From: Thermoplasmata archaeon
Lineage (GTDB): Archaea > Thermoplasmatota > Thermoplasmata > Thermoplasmatales > Aciduliprofundaceae
Direction of reading: 5' to 3'
Length of the DNA: 10,595 nt
Assembly (NCBI GenBank): GCA_021160945.1
Contig: JAGHBQ010000092.1
Location: 1-10,595 of the forward strand
The position numbers and the translations under genes were made by a program. Positions 1 through 10,561 of this stretch are shown piece by piece; position 1 is the first letter of the stretch, and the number at the start of each line of letters is the position of its first letter. Below the pieces are notes generated by a model, which was given only the letters and a program-made list of their open reading frames with translations, was not told the DNA's origin and did not search any database.

Positions 1-48
1 AGATTTTATATATGCCCAAAATGTGGATATAGATGGAGAGAATACTGA
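1..48 (+). CDS. C-terminal end of transcription factor S (TFS), partial
   Basis: Only the last 15 codons and a TGA stop are present; the gene begins outside the window. The visible residues RFYICPKCGYRWREY hold one CxxC knuckle (Cys5 and Cys8 of the fragment) followed by a W-R-x-Y tail. This matches the end of the C-terminal zinc ribbon of the TFIIS/TFS/RPB9 family. TFS stimulates the RNA polymerase's own cleavage of backtracked transcripts, so the neighbouring polymerase operon is a fitting context. The catalytic acidic hairpin of TFS would lie upstream and cannot be seen, so an RPB9-like or non-cleaving TFS paralogue remains possible. The stop codon directly abuts the stop codon of the convergent gene on the other strand. 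Confidence 0.7.
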   Translation, partial: RFYICPKCGYRWREY

Positions 49-471
49 TCAGGCATAGCCTACCACATCGCCCCTCTTTTTGCTTATTTTCTGCTGCATA
101 AATTGAGCTGGTGGGGGTATTGGAGGAGGAAGCCTGACTTCCTTTGCTATCCACACTGCCTCAATTATACAGTTATTGATAATTGTGGCATGAACTTCCT
201 GAGCCACTTTATCGGGCATTCTGTGTTTCTTTTTCCACTCTTCAGCAATCTCTCTTGCGTTGCCTTCATAAATCAACATTCCGTCAAGAGCTATCATTCC
301 TATCCCTGAATATGTGATGGTGAATTTAAATGATATTTTCACCTTCTTCTCATCCTGGTAAGATATGGATAGTATCGTACTATTATTGTCTATTCTTATC
401 TCATGGGGGGCATTCTCGGGCTCAATGAATCTTTTTGCCTCTATACCGTCAATTCTAAATAATCTTATCAT
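49..471 (-). CDS. Small SecB-like archaeal protein of unknown function
   Basis: This is a 140-residue soluble protein with no signal peptide or membrane segment. Its first half alternates short hydrophobic and charged stretches, as in a beta sheet, with residues 41-54 and 58-69 the clearest strands. A charged amphipathic helix follows (about 71-81), then a second helix (about 87-112), and then a proline-rich LPPPIPPP stretch at 114-121. A helix ending in a proline-rich tail after a small beta sheet recalls SecB-type chaperone folds, and I believe archaea have similar small proteins; this is recognition by pattern, not an established function. I chose the ATG at 471 because an AT-rich TATA-like element is centred about 27 nt upstream, which fits a leaderless transcript. 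A GTG at 492 and an ATG at 486 are in-frame alternatives that would add 7 or 5 residues. It is divergent from tRNA-Tyr and convergent with the TFS-like gene. Confidence 0.6.
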   Translation of the reverse strand: MIRLFRIDGIEAKRFIEPENAPHEIRIDNNSTILSISYQDEKKVKISFKFTITYSGIGMIALDGMLIYEGNAREIAEEWKKKHRMPDKVAQEVHATIINNCIIEAVWIAKEVRLPPPIPPPAQFMQQKISKKRGDVVGYA

Positions 472-493
472 ACATACCCTATGCATTCCCACC

Positions 494-505
494 TTATTTA
501 TTTTG
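494..505 (-). promoter_or_regulatory. TATA-like element for the SecB-like gene
   Basis: On the minus strand this reads CAAAATAAATAA, an AT-rich element centred about 27 nt upstream of the ATG at 471. That is the spacing expected for a TATA box on a leaderless archaeal transcript. The GTG at 492 would be far too close to it. Confidence 0.45.
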
Positions 506-542
506 CGAGTGTATCGTTAGAGCATCTTCTTCCTTCATAATG

Positions 543-551
543 CTTATATAT
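543..551 (+). promoter_or_regulatory. TATA box of tRNA-Tyr
   Basis: The sequence CTTATATAT is centred about 28 nt upstream of the mature 5' end of tRNA-Tyr. This is the normal position for an archaeal TATA box when the transcript begins at or just before the tRNA. Confidence 0.7.
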
Positions 552-575
552 CAAATATTAATTCTCCCTAATGGA

Positions 576-692
576 CCCGGCTTAGCTCAGTCTGGCTAGA
601 GCGGCGGACTGTAGTTGGAATGTGCCTGGAAAAGGCACACTCGCCGCTCAGCAGAGATCCGCAGGTCCCCGGTTCGAATCCGGGAGCCGGGA
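576..692 (+). tRNA. tRNA-Tyr (anticodon GUA) with a 42-nt intron
   Basis: The acceptor stem is 576-582 with 685-691 (CCCGGCT/AGCCGGG), followed by discriminator A at 692. A C1-G72 pair is the archaeal tyrosine identity signature. The D stem is 585-588/599-602, the anticodon stem 604-608/658-662, and the T arm 668-684 with a TTCGAAT loop. The anticodon GTA is at 611-613. The intron is 615-656, at the canonical 37/38 position, giving a mature loop CTGTAGA. A bulge-helix-bulge is visible: bulge 613-615, four pairs 609-612 with 651-654 (one a G-U), and bulge 655-657. Both inferred cuts fall after the second bulge base, as the archaeal splicing endonuclease requires. No CCA is encoded. The intron also folds a 7-bp hairpin (621-627/633-639). 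Confidence 0.96.
615..656 (+). other. tRNA-Tyr intron
   Basis: This 42-nt intron is bounded by the bulge-helix-bulge described for tRNA-Tyr. It contains a TGTGCCT/AGGCACA hairpin with a 5-nt loop. Its segment 642-648 (CGCCGCT) is also complementary to exon bases 600-606 (AGCGGCG). No box C/D or H/ACA guide elements are seen. Confidence 0.9.
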
Positions 693-693
693 C

Positions 694-698
694 TTTTT
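694..698 (+). terminator. T-run terminator of tRNA-Tyr
   Basis: Five T residues begin two bases after the discriminator base, which is typical of intrinsic oligo-T termination at archaeal tRNA genes. Confidence 0.55.
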
Positions 699-710
699 CA
701 TCATAAAGTT

Positions 711-719
711 GATATTTTT
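711..719 (+). promoter_or_regulatory. TATA-like element for the ModE-Nudix gene
   Basis: The sequence GATATTTTT starts about 27 nt upstream of the ATG at 738. No Shine-Dalgarno sequence precedes that ATG, so a leaderless transcript is likely. Confidence 0.4.
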
Positions 720-737
720 TTAGTGCATTCTTCAACT

Positions 738-1442
738 ATGAAAATTAGATATAAAATATGGTTTGAGAATGATAAAGGCTATGCTTTTGGTGAAGGAGCC
801 TATATGCTTCTCAAGGAAATTGAAAAAACAGGTAGTATTAATGAAGCTGCCAGGAATCTGGGCATGTCTTATCGTCATGCTTGGGGGAAGCTCAGGGAAA
901 TAGAGAATAATTTAGGGGAGAAACTTATAACTTCAACTCGAGGTGGGAAAGGCGGAGGCAAAACATGTCTTACCTCTGCGGGAAAATATATTTTAGAGGA
1001 ATTTGAGAAATACAGTGGGCTTTTTCAGTATATAATAAAGCATCCTTATAAAAGACCAGCCATTACTGTGGATGGAATTTTAATCGAAGGAGAGAAAATT
1101 CTGCTTGTAAAGAGAAAAAAAGAACCATTCAAAGGTTATTATGCACTGCCCGGAGGATTTGTTGAGTATGGAGAAAGAGTGGAAGAGGCCATAGTAAGAG
1201 AGATGAAGGAAGAAACTTCCCTGAATGTTGAGCCAATAAGACTTGTGGGAGTATACTCTGATCCCCAAAGAGATCCTAGAGGGCACACAATTACAGTGGC
1301 ATTTCTATTAAAGAGAAAATCGGATAAGATAAAAGGTGGCGATGATGTCTCAGAGGCAAGGATGTTCTCTTTGAGCTCTCTGCCTCCCCTGGCTTTTGAT
1401 CATGGAAAAATAATAAATGACGCTCTCAAGCTTCTCAGCTAA
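738..1442 (+). CDS. ModE-type winged-helix / Nudix hydrolase fusion protein
   Basis: This is a 234-residue two-domain protein. Residues 17-92 form a ModE/LysR-type winged helix: helix-turn-helix around 30-58 (TGSINEAARNLGMSYRHAW), then a glycine-rich wing (GGKGGGK at 69-75) and a helix. This part matches the DNA-binding domain of the molybdate regulator ModE, but no molybdate-binding (TOBE/Mop) domain follows. Residues 107-234 are a Nudix hydrolase instead. The Nudix box runs from Gly140 to Leu162, with Glu146, Arg154, Glu155, Glu158 and Glu159 intact and Ser161 in place of the usual glycine. The YSDPQRDPRGH stretch at 173-183 resembles ADP-ribose pyrophosphatases. I infer a transcription regulator that senses or hydrolyses a nucleoside-diphosphate derivative, or an enzyme that controls its own gene. 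The ATG at 738 is chosen because the open frame continues upstream only into tRNA-Tyr. Its end overlaps nusA by 8 bp, convergently. Confidence 0.85.
   Translation: MKIRYKIWFENDKGYAFGEGAYMLLKEIEKTGSINEAARNLGMSYRHAWGKLREIENNLGEKLITSTRGGKGGGKTCLTSAGKYILEEFEKYSGLFQYIIKHPYKRPAITVDGILIEGEKILLVKRKKEPFKGYYALPGGFVEYGERVEEAIVREMKEETSLNVEPIRLVGVYSDPQRDPRGHTITVAFLLKRKSDKIKGGDDVSEARMFSLSSLPPLAFDHGKIINDALKLLS
1406..1416 (-). terminator. T-rich stretch downstream of nusA
   Basis: Read on the minus strand, this is TTTATTATTTTT, starting about 19 nt past the nusA stop. It may end the RNA polymerase operon transcript. It sits within the coding part of the convergent ModE-Nudix gene. Confidence 0.35.
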
Positions 1443-1857
1443 TTACTAAATTTTTAAGAGGGAAATGCCTTCCAATGATTTCTCTGGCAAGCTTCAGATT
1501 CTCTCCGTTTCTTCCTATGGCCCTCGCCTTATCCCTAGGATCCACCTGCACGACTATGCTAAATTCACTGTCTACTCTCTCGACTTTTACATTCCGAATC
1601 TTATAGCGATGAAACACATTCCTTGTGAATGCAACTATATCTGGAGAGTACTCAATGACCATAACATTTTTTCTCAGAATGTTTCGTACTCTCTGAATTT
1701 TCTCTCCTCCATGGGCTATGGCCTTCTTCAAATTCCTAGGATAAACTATGAAAACCAAAAGGTTCCCCCGCTCCAAACAATCTTTGACATCAGCATTAGT
1801 GGCAGCTTCAAATATGGATATGTATCGAAGAGTCTGTGCATCCAGCTTGATGTTCAT
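1435..1857 (-). CDS. nusA: Archaeal NusA-like KH-domain protein
   Basis: This 140-residue protein has the usual length of archaeal NusA, which keeps only the RNA-binding part of the bacterial factor. It has two KH domains. KH1 is at about 30-75, with its GxxG-type loop at AHGGEKI (48-54). KH2 is at about 96-140, with the loop IGRNGENL (113-120). It lacks the bacterial polymerase-binding N-terminal domain and the S1 domain. It probably binds nascent RNA during elongation or termination, and its location in the RNA polymerase operon is conserved in archaea. It is the last gene of the operon. A GGTGA ribosome binding site (1865-1869) lies in the last codons of rpl30e, 7 nt before this ATG, and only 2 nt separate the two genes. 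The gene ends by overlapping the convergent ModE-Nudix gene. Ribosomal protein and elongation factor genes that often follow nusA are absent. Confidence 0.93.
   Translation of the reverse strand: MNIKLDAQTLRYISIFEAATNADVKDCLERGNLLVFIVYPRNLKKAIAHGGEKIQRVRNILRKNVMVIEYSPDIVAFTRNVFHRYKIRNVKVERVDSEFSIVVQVDPRDKARAIGRNGENLKLAREIIGRHFPLKNLVIS
1451..1455 (+). terminator. T-run downstream of the ModE-Nudix gene
   Basis: Five T residues begin 9 nt after the TAA stop, a plausible weak archaeal intrinsic terminator. It lies inside the 3' end of the convergent nusA gene. Confidence 0.3.
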
Positions 1858-1859
1858 CT

Positions 1860-2147
1860 CTATTTCACCATTTTAAGGATTTTGCTTTCTCCTTCATCCA
1901 CAACTGTGAGAACAGAAACGCTAAATGGTTTTCCACAGTAGGCTCCCAGTTCCACACTGTCCCCTTCAAAGGCGAGCTTTGGTATCTTCCATTTCTCAAT
2001 CTCACTTTTTTCTGGGCAGTTATTTGCATATATTACCAATTTTGCCTCTTTTCTTTCCAGAGCTTTCTTAGCCTGCTTCACTCCGAAATAAACTTTTCCT
2101 GAGGATAATATCCTTTTGAGCTCTTTTGCAAGCGCATCTTTCTCCAT
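1860..2147 (-). CDS. rpl30e: Large ribosomal subunit protein L30e (eL30)
   Basis: This 95-residue protein has the family's normal length and the L7Ae/L30e fold pattern. The N-terminal helix is followed by the GKVYFGVKQAKKAL motif (17-30), then the LVIYANNCP strand and loop (37-45) that contacts kink-turn RNA. The LGAYCGKPFSVSVLTVVDEG region (67-86) forms the C-terminal strand and helix. eL30 is a component of the large ribosomal subunit and binds RNA kink-turns. In archaea its gene typically sits between rpoA2 and nusA, as here. Its ribosome binding site (GAGGTGA) overlaps the rpoA2 stop codon, and 6 nt separate that stop from this ATG, so the two are probably translationally coupled. The small L7Ae paralogue is an alternative, but sequence pattern and gene order favour L30e. 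Confidence 0.93.
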   Translation of the reverse strand: MEKDALAKELKRILSSGKVYFGVKQAKKALERKEAKLVIYANNCPEKSEIEKWKIPKLAFEGDSVELGAYCGKPFSVSVLTVVDEGESKILKMVK

Positions 2148-2153
2148 ATATCA

Positions 2154-6392
<4,239 letters not shown>

Positions 6393-6396
<4 letters not shown>

Positions 6397-9300
6397 CTCA
6401 TCTCACCTACCCTCAAACGCATGATCACACCAAGAGAGGCGAGCTCATCCCGCATAAGCTTGAATGCGTAACTTGTCTCTATGGGGTAAATATTTGTGGT
6501 ATTACCACATACTGGACAGCGAAGAATTCCACGTTTTCTGTCAAATATGGCAATGTGGCCACAATCTGGGTTCCCACAAACGTATAGTACAGTGCCATCG
6601 GAATTGTCCAAGAGTCGATCTTTTATCACCATTGCCGCCCCGTGGCCTATAAGGGTATCTCTCTCCATTTCTCCAAACCTCAAACCTCCAAGCCTACTTC
6701 TCCCCTCGGTGGGTTGCCTTGTTAGTATTTGAACAGGACCACGGGAACGCACGTGGAACTTACCAGCCACCATGTGATGCAGCTTCTGGTAATAAATTAC
6801 TCCTATGAATATATCCGCCTCTATTTTTCTTCCAGTGATACCATCATACATAACCTCTTTGCCGTTATACTTGAATCCATTCTTTACCAGAGCCTCTCTG
6901 AGAGCCTTCTCCGGTTCTCCGCTGAAGATAGTACCGTCCACAAATCTTCCTTCAAGAGCACCAACCTTACCTCCAATCATTTCAAGGATGTGTCCCACAG
7001 TCATTCTCGAAGGTATTGCGTGGGGATTGATTATTAGATCCGGAATTATACCATCTTCTGTGAAGGGCATATCCTCTTGAGGTATTATTGCACCCACAAC
7101 ACCCTTCTGGCCATGGCGCGATGCAAATTTATCTCCAAGTTCAGGAATGCGCTGGTCTCGAACCTTTACCTTGACCAAGCGGGAGTTATTTTCGCTCACA
7201 GTTAGCAAAACGGAATCGACCCACCCCTCCTCCTCAGGACGCATGGTAACACTACTTTCTCTTCTCTTCTGCGGTCCTAATAGCTCTGTTTCTTCTTCAA
7301 GAAATCTTGGAGGTGATGTTTTGCCTATGAGTACCTCGCCCCCTTTCACATAAACTTCCGGAGAAATCAAACCATCCTCATCCAGGAGCTTATAGCGATC
7401 CTCAGTCATAGCACCTCGAACATCAGGACTTGGAATTTCGAATCTATCTTCCTGACCGCCGGGATAGCGGCGTTCTTCACTCTTGTATGTTCTGAAGAAT
7501 GTGCTTCTTCCAAATCCCCTTTCCACGGAAGCTTTGTTCATAACAATGGCATCCTGCATGTTGTAACCATGATAGGAGAGAATTGCAACCACCGCATTCT
7601 GTCCGGCAGGTCTACGCATGTAGTTCACGAATTCCATTGTCTTTGTCTTTACTATTGGAGCTTGAGGATAATGGAGAAGATGTCCCCTAGTGTCAGGTCT
7701 CCTTCTGTAGTTGGCAGCAGGAAGTCCAAGAGATTGCTTCATCATAGCAGCGCCCATTGTAATACGTGGAGATGAATTATGATGGGGATAGGGTATACAG
7801 CCTGCAACAGCTCCAAGAATAAGGAGAGGATCTATCTCAAGATGCGTATGCTCGTTTGTGAGTTTGCTATTCACCTCAAATTGTGCTCCACAGTGCTTGC
7901 ATTTGAGCTTTATATTCCCATCCTCTCCGGGATTGAGCCATAGTACATCACTTCTACCTAGAGGTGTATTGCACCCGGGACATCTTTCCGGAACATCATA
8001 AGCATATACTGCAATATATGCATTCTCCTCCTCCTCAGCATCTATCCATTCAACAATTCCCTCTTTTATCAGGTCATCTATATCTATCTTGCCCCTTCTT
8101 AAGAGCTCCCTGTGCTTACTTGTGTATTTTACCTTTCCATTTTCCACCACAAGAAGAGGTCTCCTTATCCTTCCCTTGTCACAGTTGACCATAACTTCAT
8201 TTGTTATATCATCATATCTCACATTTACCTGATGTGATATCAAACCAATCCTACGCCTCTTTCTTATCTCAGCAGTAAGTTCTTCACCATTGGGATGATA
8301 TCCAACAAGATTTCCATTGAGATAAACTCTGGACATATCTCCTGTTTCATATTCCATCTCCTTCACACCAAGTTGGTGAAGAATCTTGAGAGCTTCCTCT
8401 TCGGGATAGCCTTCAGATACATCTATTATAAGAGCTGCATTTTTCACAAGCCCACAATTCTGCCCTTCAGGGGTTTCGTTGGGACATAGGCGTCCCCACT
8501 GGGTCGGATGCAAGTCTCTTGCCTCAAAATGGGGCTGAGATCTTGTAAGAGGTGATATTACCCTTCTCAGATGGCTGAGAGTGCTCATATGAGATGTTCG
8601 ATCCAGAAGCTGCGAAACTCCCGTTCTTCCACCAACCCAGTTGCCAGTGCTCATGGCATGCATTATCTTCTGAGTCAAAACATCCTGTCTGATAGCTGCT
8701 TTTATTCTTATACCTCTCTTCCGATTGTATGTTCTTTCCAATTGATATTTGAGATCTTTTAAAAGAGCTTCAAATGCTGTTCTGAAAAGCTCTTCAAGAA
8801 GATCTCCTGAAAGCTTGAGTCTCTTGTTTGCAAGATGATCCTTATCATCCTCTTTTCTCAATCCAAGATGAAGCTCAAGTATTCTGCGAGCCATTCTTCC
8901 AAGGTAGTAAGCCTTTTTAATTCTATCCTTTTTCTCAGTGCCAAGATGTGGGAGAAGTGAGGAATCGAGAATCTGAGAGATTTTCTTCTCCCTGTATTCC
9001 TTAGCCTGACCTGCGGCGAATCTCTTTTCAAGATATTCAATAGCATCCTTCTGCGTTCTTATACCATTGGGAGGATACAGTTTTGGATTCTCAACTTCTT
9101 CAATATTTGCAAGAGTTATGACACTCATCCTCTCATGACTCACAATGGCACGATAGATATCCTCATCTCTCTCCAGACCAAGGGCCTTCATAAGAATTAC
9201 CAGAGATATGGTCCCCGCCACTGCAGGAACCGAAACAACGATTATTCCATCATTCTTTTTCTCCATCATGGTAAGTGCTCTATATCCACGGCGTTGAGAG

Positions 9301-9998
9301 AAAACCTTGGCAGTTTCAATCACGGCGTTGTATCTCTCATTTTTCTCCACCAAAACCCTGTTGGGTGCAAGATCCTCCAACGAGACTAGAACTCTCTCAC
9401 TACCACCAATTATGAAATATCCTCCCGGATCATCAGGATCCTCCCCAACATACTCCAGCTTCTGTCTATAAGGCCAGTTCAGTATCTCCTTGTCCTTGGA
9501 AATGCTATCTAAGTAATCATCTATATTGTCCTCATAAAGAGTACAGATCTTTGATTTTACCATTACTGGAAAATCACCTATTTTCACCGTTTCAGGCTCC
9601 TTCTCTATGCAGCTACCGTCCTCACACTCTATAACTGTTAAAGTGAGATAAAGGGGTGCCATATAGCTCATATCTCTAAGTCTTGCTTCCATAGGGGTTA
9701 TTTGCACCGTTGCTCCCGTGGCCTCCTTTACCTCGGGTTTTCCAATCTTTATGGTAGGTTCGCCAATCATCCCTTCCTCATTCAGCCTTCCAAATCTTAT
9801 TTTTATTACCTTCCCCCCCGTCTTGGTTCGATCCAAAGTCATTATCCCAGGGGGGTCCTCATCTGTTATCTTTGTTGTATCCACAATTTCCTGCATAATG
9901 CTGTTGGGATTATCAGGGGTGGGAATAAGATCGTTGTAAGAGGCTATGTGATGATTCACAACGCTTTTCTTAAATAATACATCCACTATTGTTTCCAT
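6393..9998 (-). CDS. rpoB: DNA-directed RNA polymerase subunit B (unsplit)
   Basis: This is the complete second-largest subunit in one chain of 1201 residues, longer than typical unsplit archaeal RpoB (about 1120). Recognisable regions are the protrusion/lobe (about 1-420), fork and rifampicin-like region ([20 protein letters not shown], 503-522), hybrid-binding domain with [19 protein letters not shown] (810-828), the active-site loop [15 protein letters not shown] (957-971), and the wall/anchor region [18 protein letters not shown] (1085-1102). The C-terminal clamp zinc site uses Cys1141, Cys1146, Cys1161 and Cys1164, with an unusual Cx4C first pair. An additional ribbon (Cys673, Cys676, Cys700, Cys703) is inserted where many archaea read straight from the acidic EEEENAYIA stretch to EHTHLEI. 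Another Cx4C pair lies at Cys125/Cys130. The AAAGGTGAG site sits just before the ATG, and 11 nt separate it from the rpoH stop. B binds the RNA-DNA hybrid and the incoming nucleotide with A'. Confidence 0.98.
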
Positions 9999-10009
9999 AC
10001 GCTCACCTT

Positions 10010-10264
10010 TTAATCTCTAACCACTATTCTATACACTACTATTTTCCCCGCCGTGGGGCTTTTCCTCACAATTTTTATTAAACTTCCAATTGGTATGTGT
10101 CCATACTTTCTTTCTAAAACTCTGAGAACAGCATCACTTTTCTTTATTTTGGGTAGCTGTTCTTTCTTTACTCCAAGCTCCTTCAAAATGCTCTCCTCCT
10201 CCTCTTCTGATACCAAGTAATGTTCTGGAACTAATTCGTGCTCGAGCACGTTAAACTTTCCCAT
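10010..10264 (-). CDS. rpoH: DNA-directed RNA polymerase subunit H
   Basis: This 84-residue protein equals the C-terminal domain of eukaryotic Rpb5, as expected for archaeal subunit H. The family core is plain: [20 protein letters not shown] (11-30), then [11 protein letters not shown] (36-46), and [18 protein letters not shown] (57-74), ending in a YRIVV strand. It sits at the lower jaw of RNA polymerase near downstream DNA and helps assembly and promoter opening. It is the first protein gene of the operon. The start at 10264 has an AGGTGA site 8 nt upstream. A nearer upstream ATG at 10272 is out of frame. Only 22 nt separate the gene from the 3' end of tRNA-Lys, with no T-run or TATA box between, so its mRNA probably starts as tRNA-Lys read-through. 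Confidence 0.97.
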   Translation of the reverse strand: MGKFNVLEHELVPEHYLVSEEEEESILKELGVKKEQLPKIKKSDAVLRVLERKYGHIPIGSLIKIVRKSPTAGKIVVYRIVVRD

Positions 10265-10286
10265 TTTTTCATCACCTCATTCTTTA

Positions 10287-10360
10287 CGGGCCTGCGGGGA
10301 ATCGAACCCCGGACCACCTGGTTAAAAGCCAGGTGCTCTACCAAGCTGAGCTACAGGCCC
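10287..10360 (-). tRNA. tRNA-Lys (anticodon UUU)
   Basis: This is a 74-nt intron-free tRNA. The acceptor stem GGGCCTG/CAGGCCC is followed by discriminator G, and no CCA is encoded. The D arm is GCTC...GAGC. The anticodon stem CCTGG/CCAGG holds the loop CTTTTAA, giving anticodon TTT for lysine codons. The T arm is CGGGG-TTCGATT-CCCCG. It lies immediately upstream of rpoH on the same strand and is preceded by its own TATA box, so it appears to head the RNA polymerase operon. Confidence 0.97.
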
Positions 10361-10371
10361 ATGTGAGCGTG

Positions 10372-10383
10372 GCCTACATAGGC
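10372..10383. repeat. Inverted repeat between TATA box and start of the tRNA-Lys/rpo transcript
   Basis: GCCTACATAGGC is a perfect 5-bp inverted repeat with a 2-bp centre. On the minus strand it falls just downstream of the TATA box and just upstream of the predicted transcription start (near 10368). A repressor operator could sit there. It is short enough to be chance. Confidence 0.35.
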
Positions 10384-10389
10384 AACCAC

Positions 10390-10398
10390 TATTTAAAG
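10390..10398 (-). promoter_or_regulatory. TATA box of tRNA-Lys and probably the RNA polymerase operon
   Basis: On the minus strand this reads CTTTAAATA, centred about 34 nt upstream of the mature tRNA-Lys 5' end. A transcription start near 10368 with a few-nucleotide 5' leader would fit. No other TATA-like element is placed to serve rpoH. Confidence 0.65.
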
Positions 10399-10486
10399 TT
10401 TATCTCCTTCACATTTCATTATTCCATTCTATAATACAACGATTTTATTAAGTTTTTTCCTATTCGCTATGCTTTGTCGCACAATT

Positions 10487-10496
10487 GAGGAGAAGG
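10487..10496 (+). promoter_or_regulatory. Strong ribosome binding site before the ATG at 10502
   Basis: GAGGAGAAGG lies 5 nt before an ATG. The match to the archaeal 16S 3' end is strong. It argues that the ATG at 10502 is, or once was, a real start. Confidence 0.5.
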
Positions 10497-10501
10497 AAAA
10501 C

Positions 10502-10561
10502 ATGAAAAGGGCCTTTAGAAAAGGTGCTTTACCCCCAGTAAAGATAACGTGGACATGTTAA
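10502..10561 (+). CDS. Short 19-codon reading frame, likely the broken start of the transposase-like gene
   Basis: An ATG with a strong ribosome binding site opens a frame of 19 codons (MKRAFRKGALPPVKITWTC) that stops with TAA at 10559-10561. The overlapping frame shifted by +2 continues open to the window end and resembles a transposase. The peptide is basic. I infer that it is the original N-terminus, cut off by a one-base frame change or a sequencing error, for example in the run of five C at 10532-10536. It could instead be a leader peptide or chance. Confidence 0.35.
   Translation: MKRAFRKGALPPVKITWTC

Noticed and set aside
103..309. A 68-codon plus-strand frame opposite the SecB-like gene
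   Set aside because: The minus-strand frame has a promoter and a coherent domain pattern; this one has neither.
615..656. tRNA-Tyr intron as a box C/D or H/ACA guide RNA
   Set aside because: No C box (RTGATGA), D box (CTGA) or ACA element is found; the length and structure are explained by a simple splicing intron.
615..737. Upstream extension of the ModE-Nudix reading frame by 41 codons
   Set aside because: It lies within the intron and 3' half of tRNA-Tyr. The ATG at 738 has a TATA-like element at leaderless spacing and starts a normal domain.
1465..1941. A 158-codon plus-strand frame opposite nusA and rpl30e
   Set aside because: It is antisense to two conserved genes, with composition expected of a shadow frame and no recognisable protein pattern.
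10361..10501. A small gene or RNA in the divergent region right of tRNA-Lys
   Set aside because: Apart from the tRNA-Lys TATA box, the inverted repeat and the ribosome binding site at 10487, I see only AT-rich promoter-like DNA.
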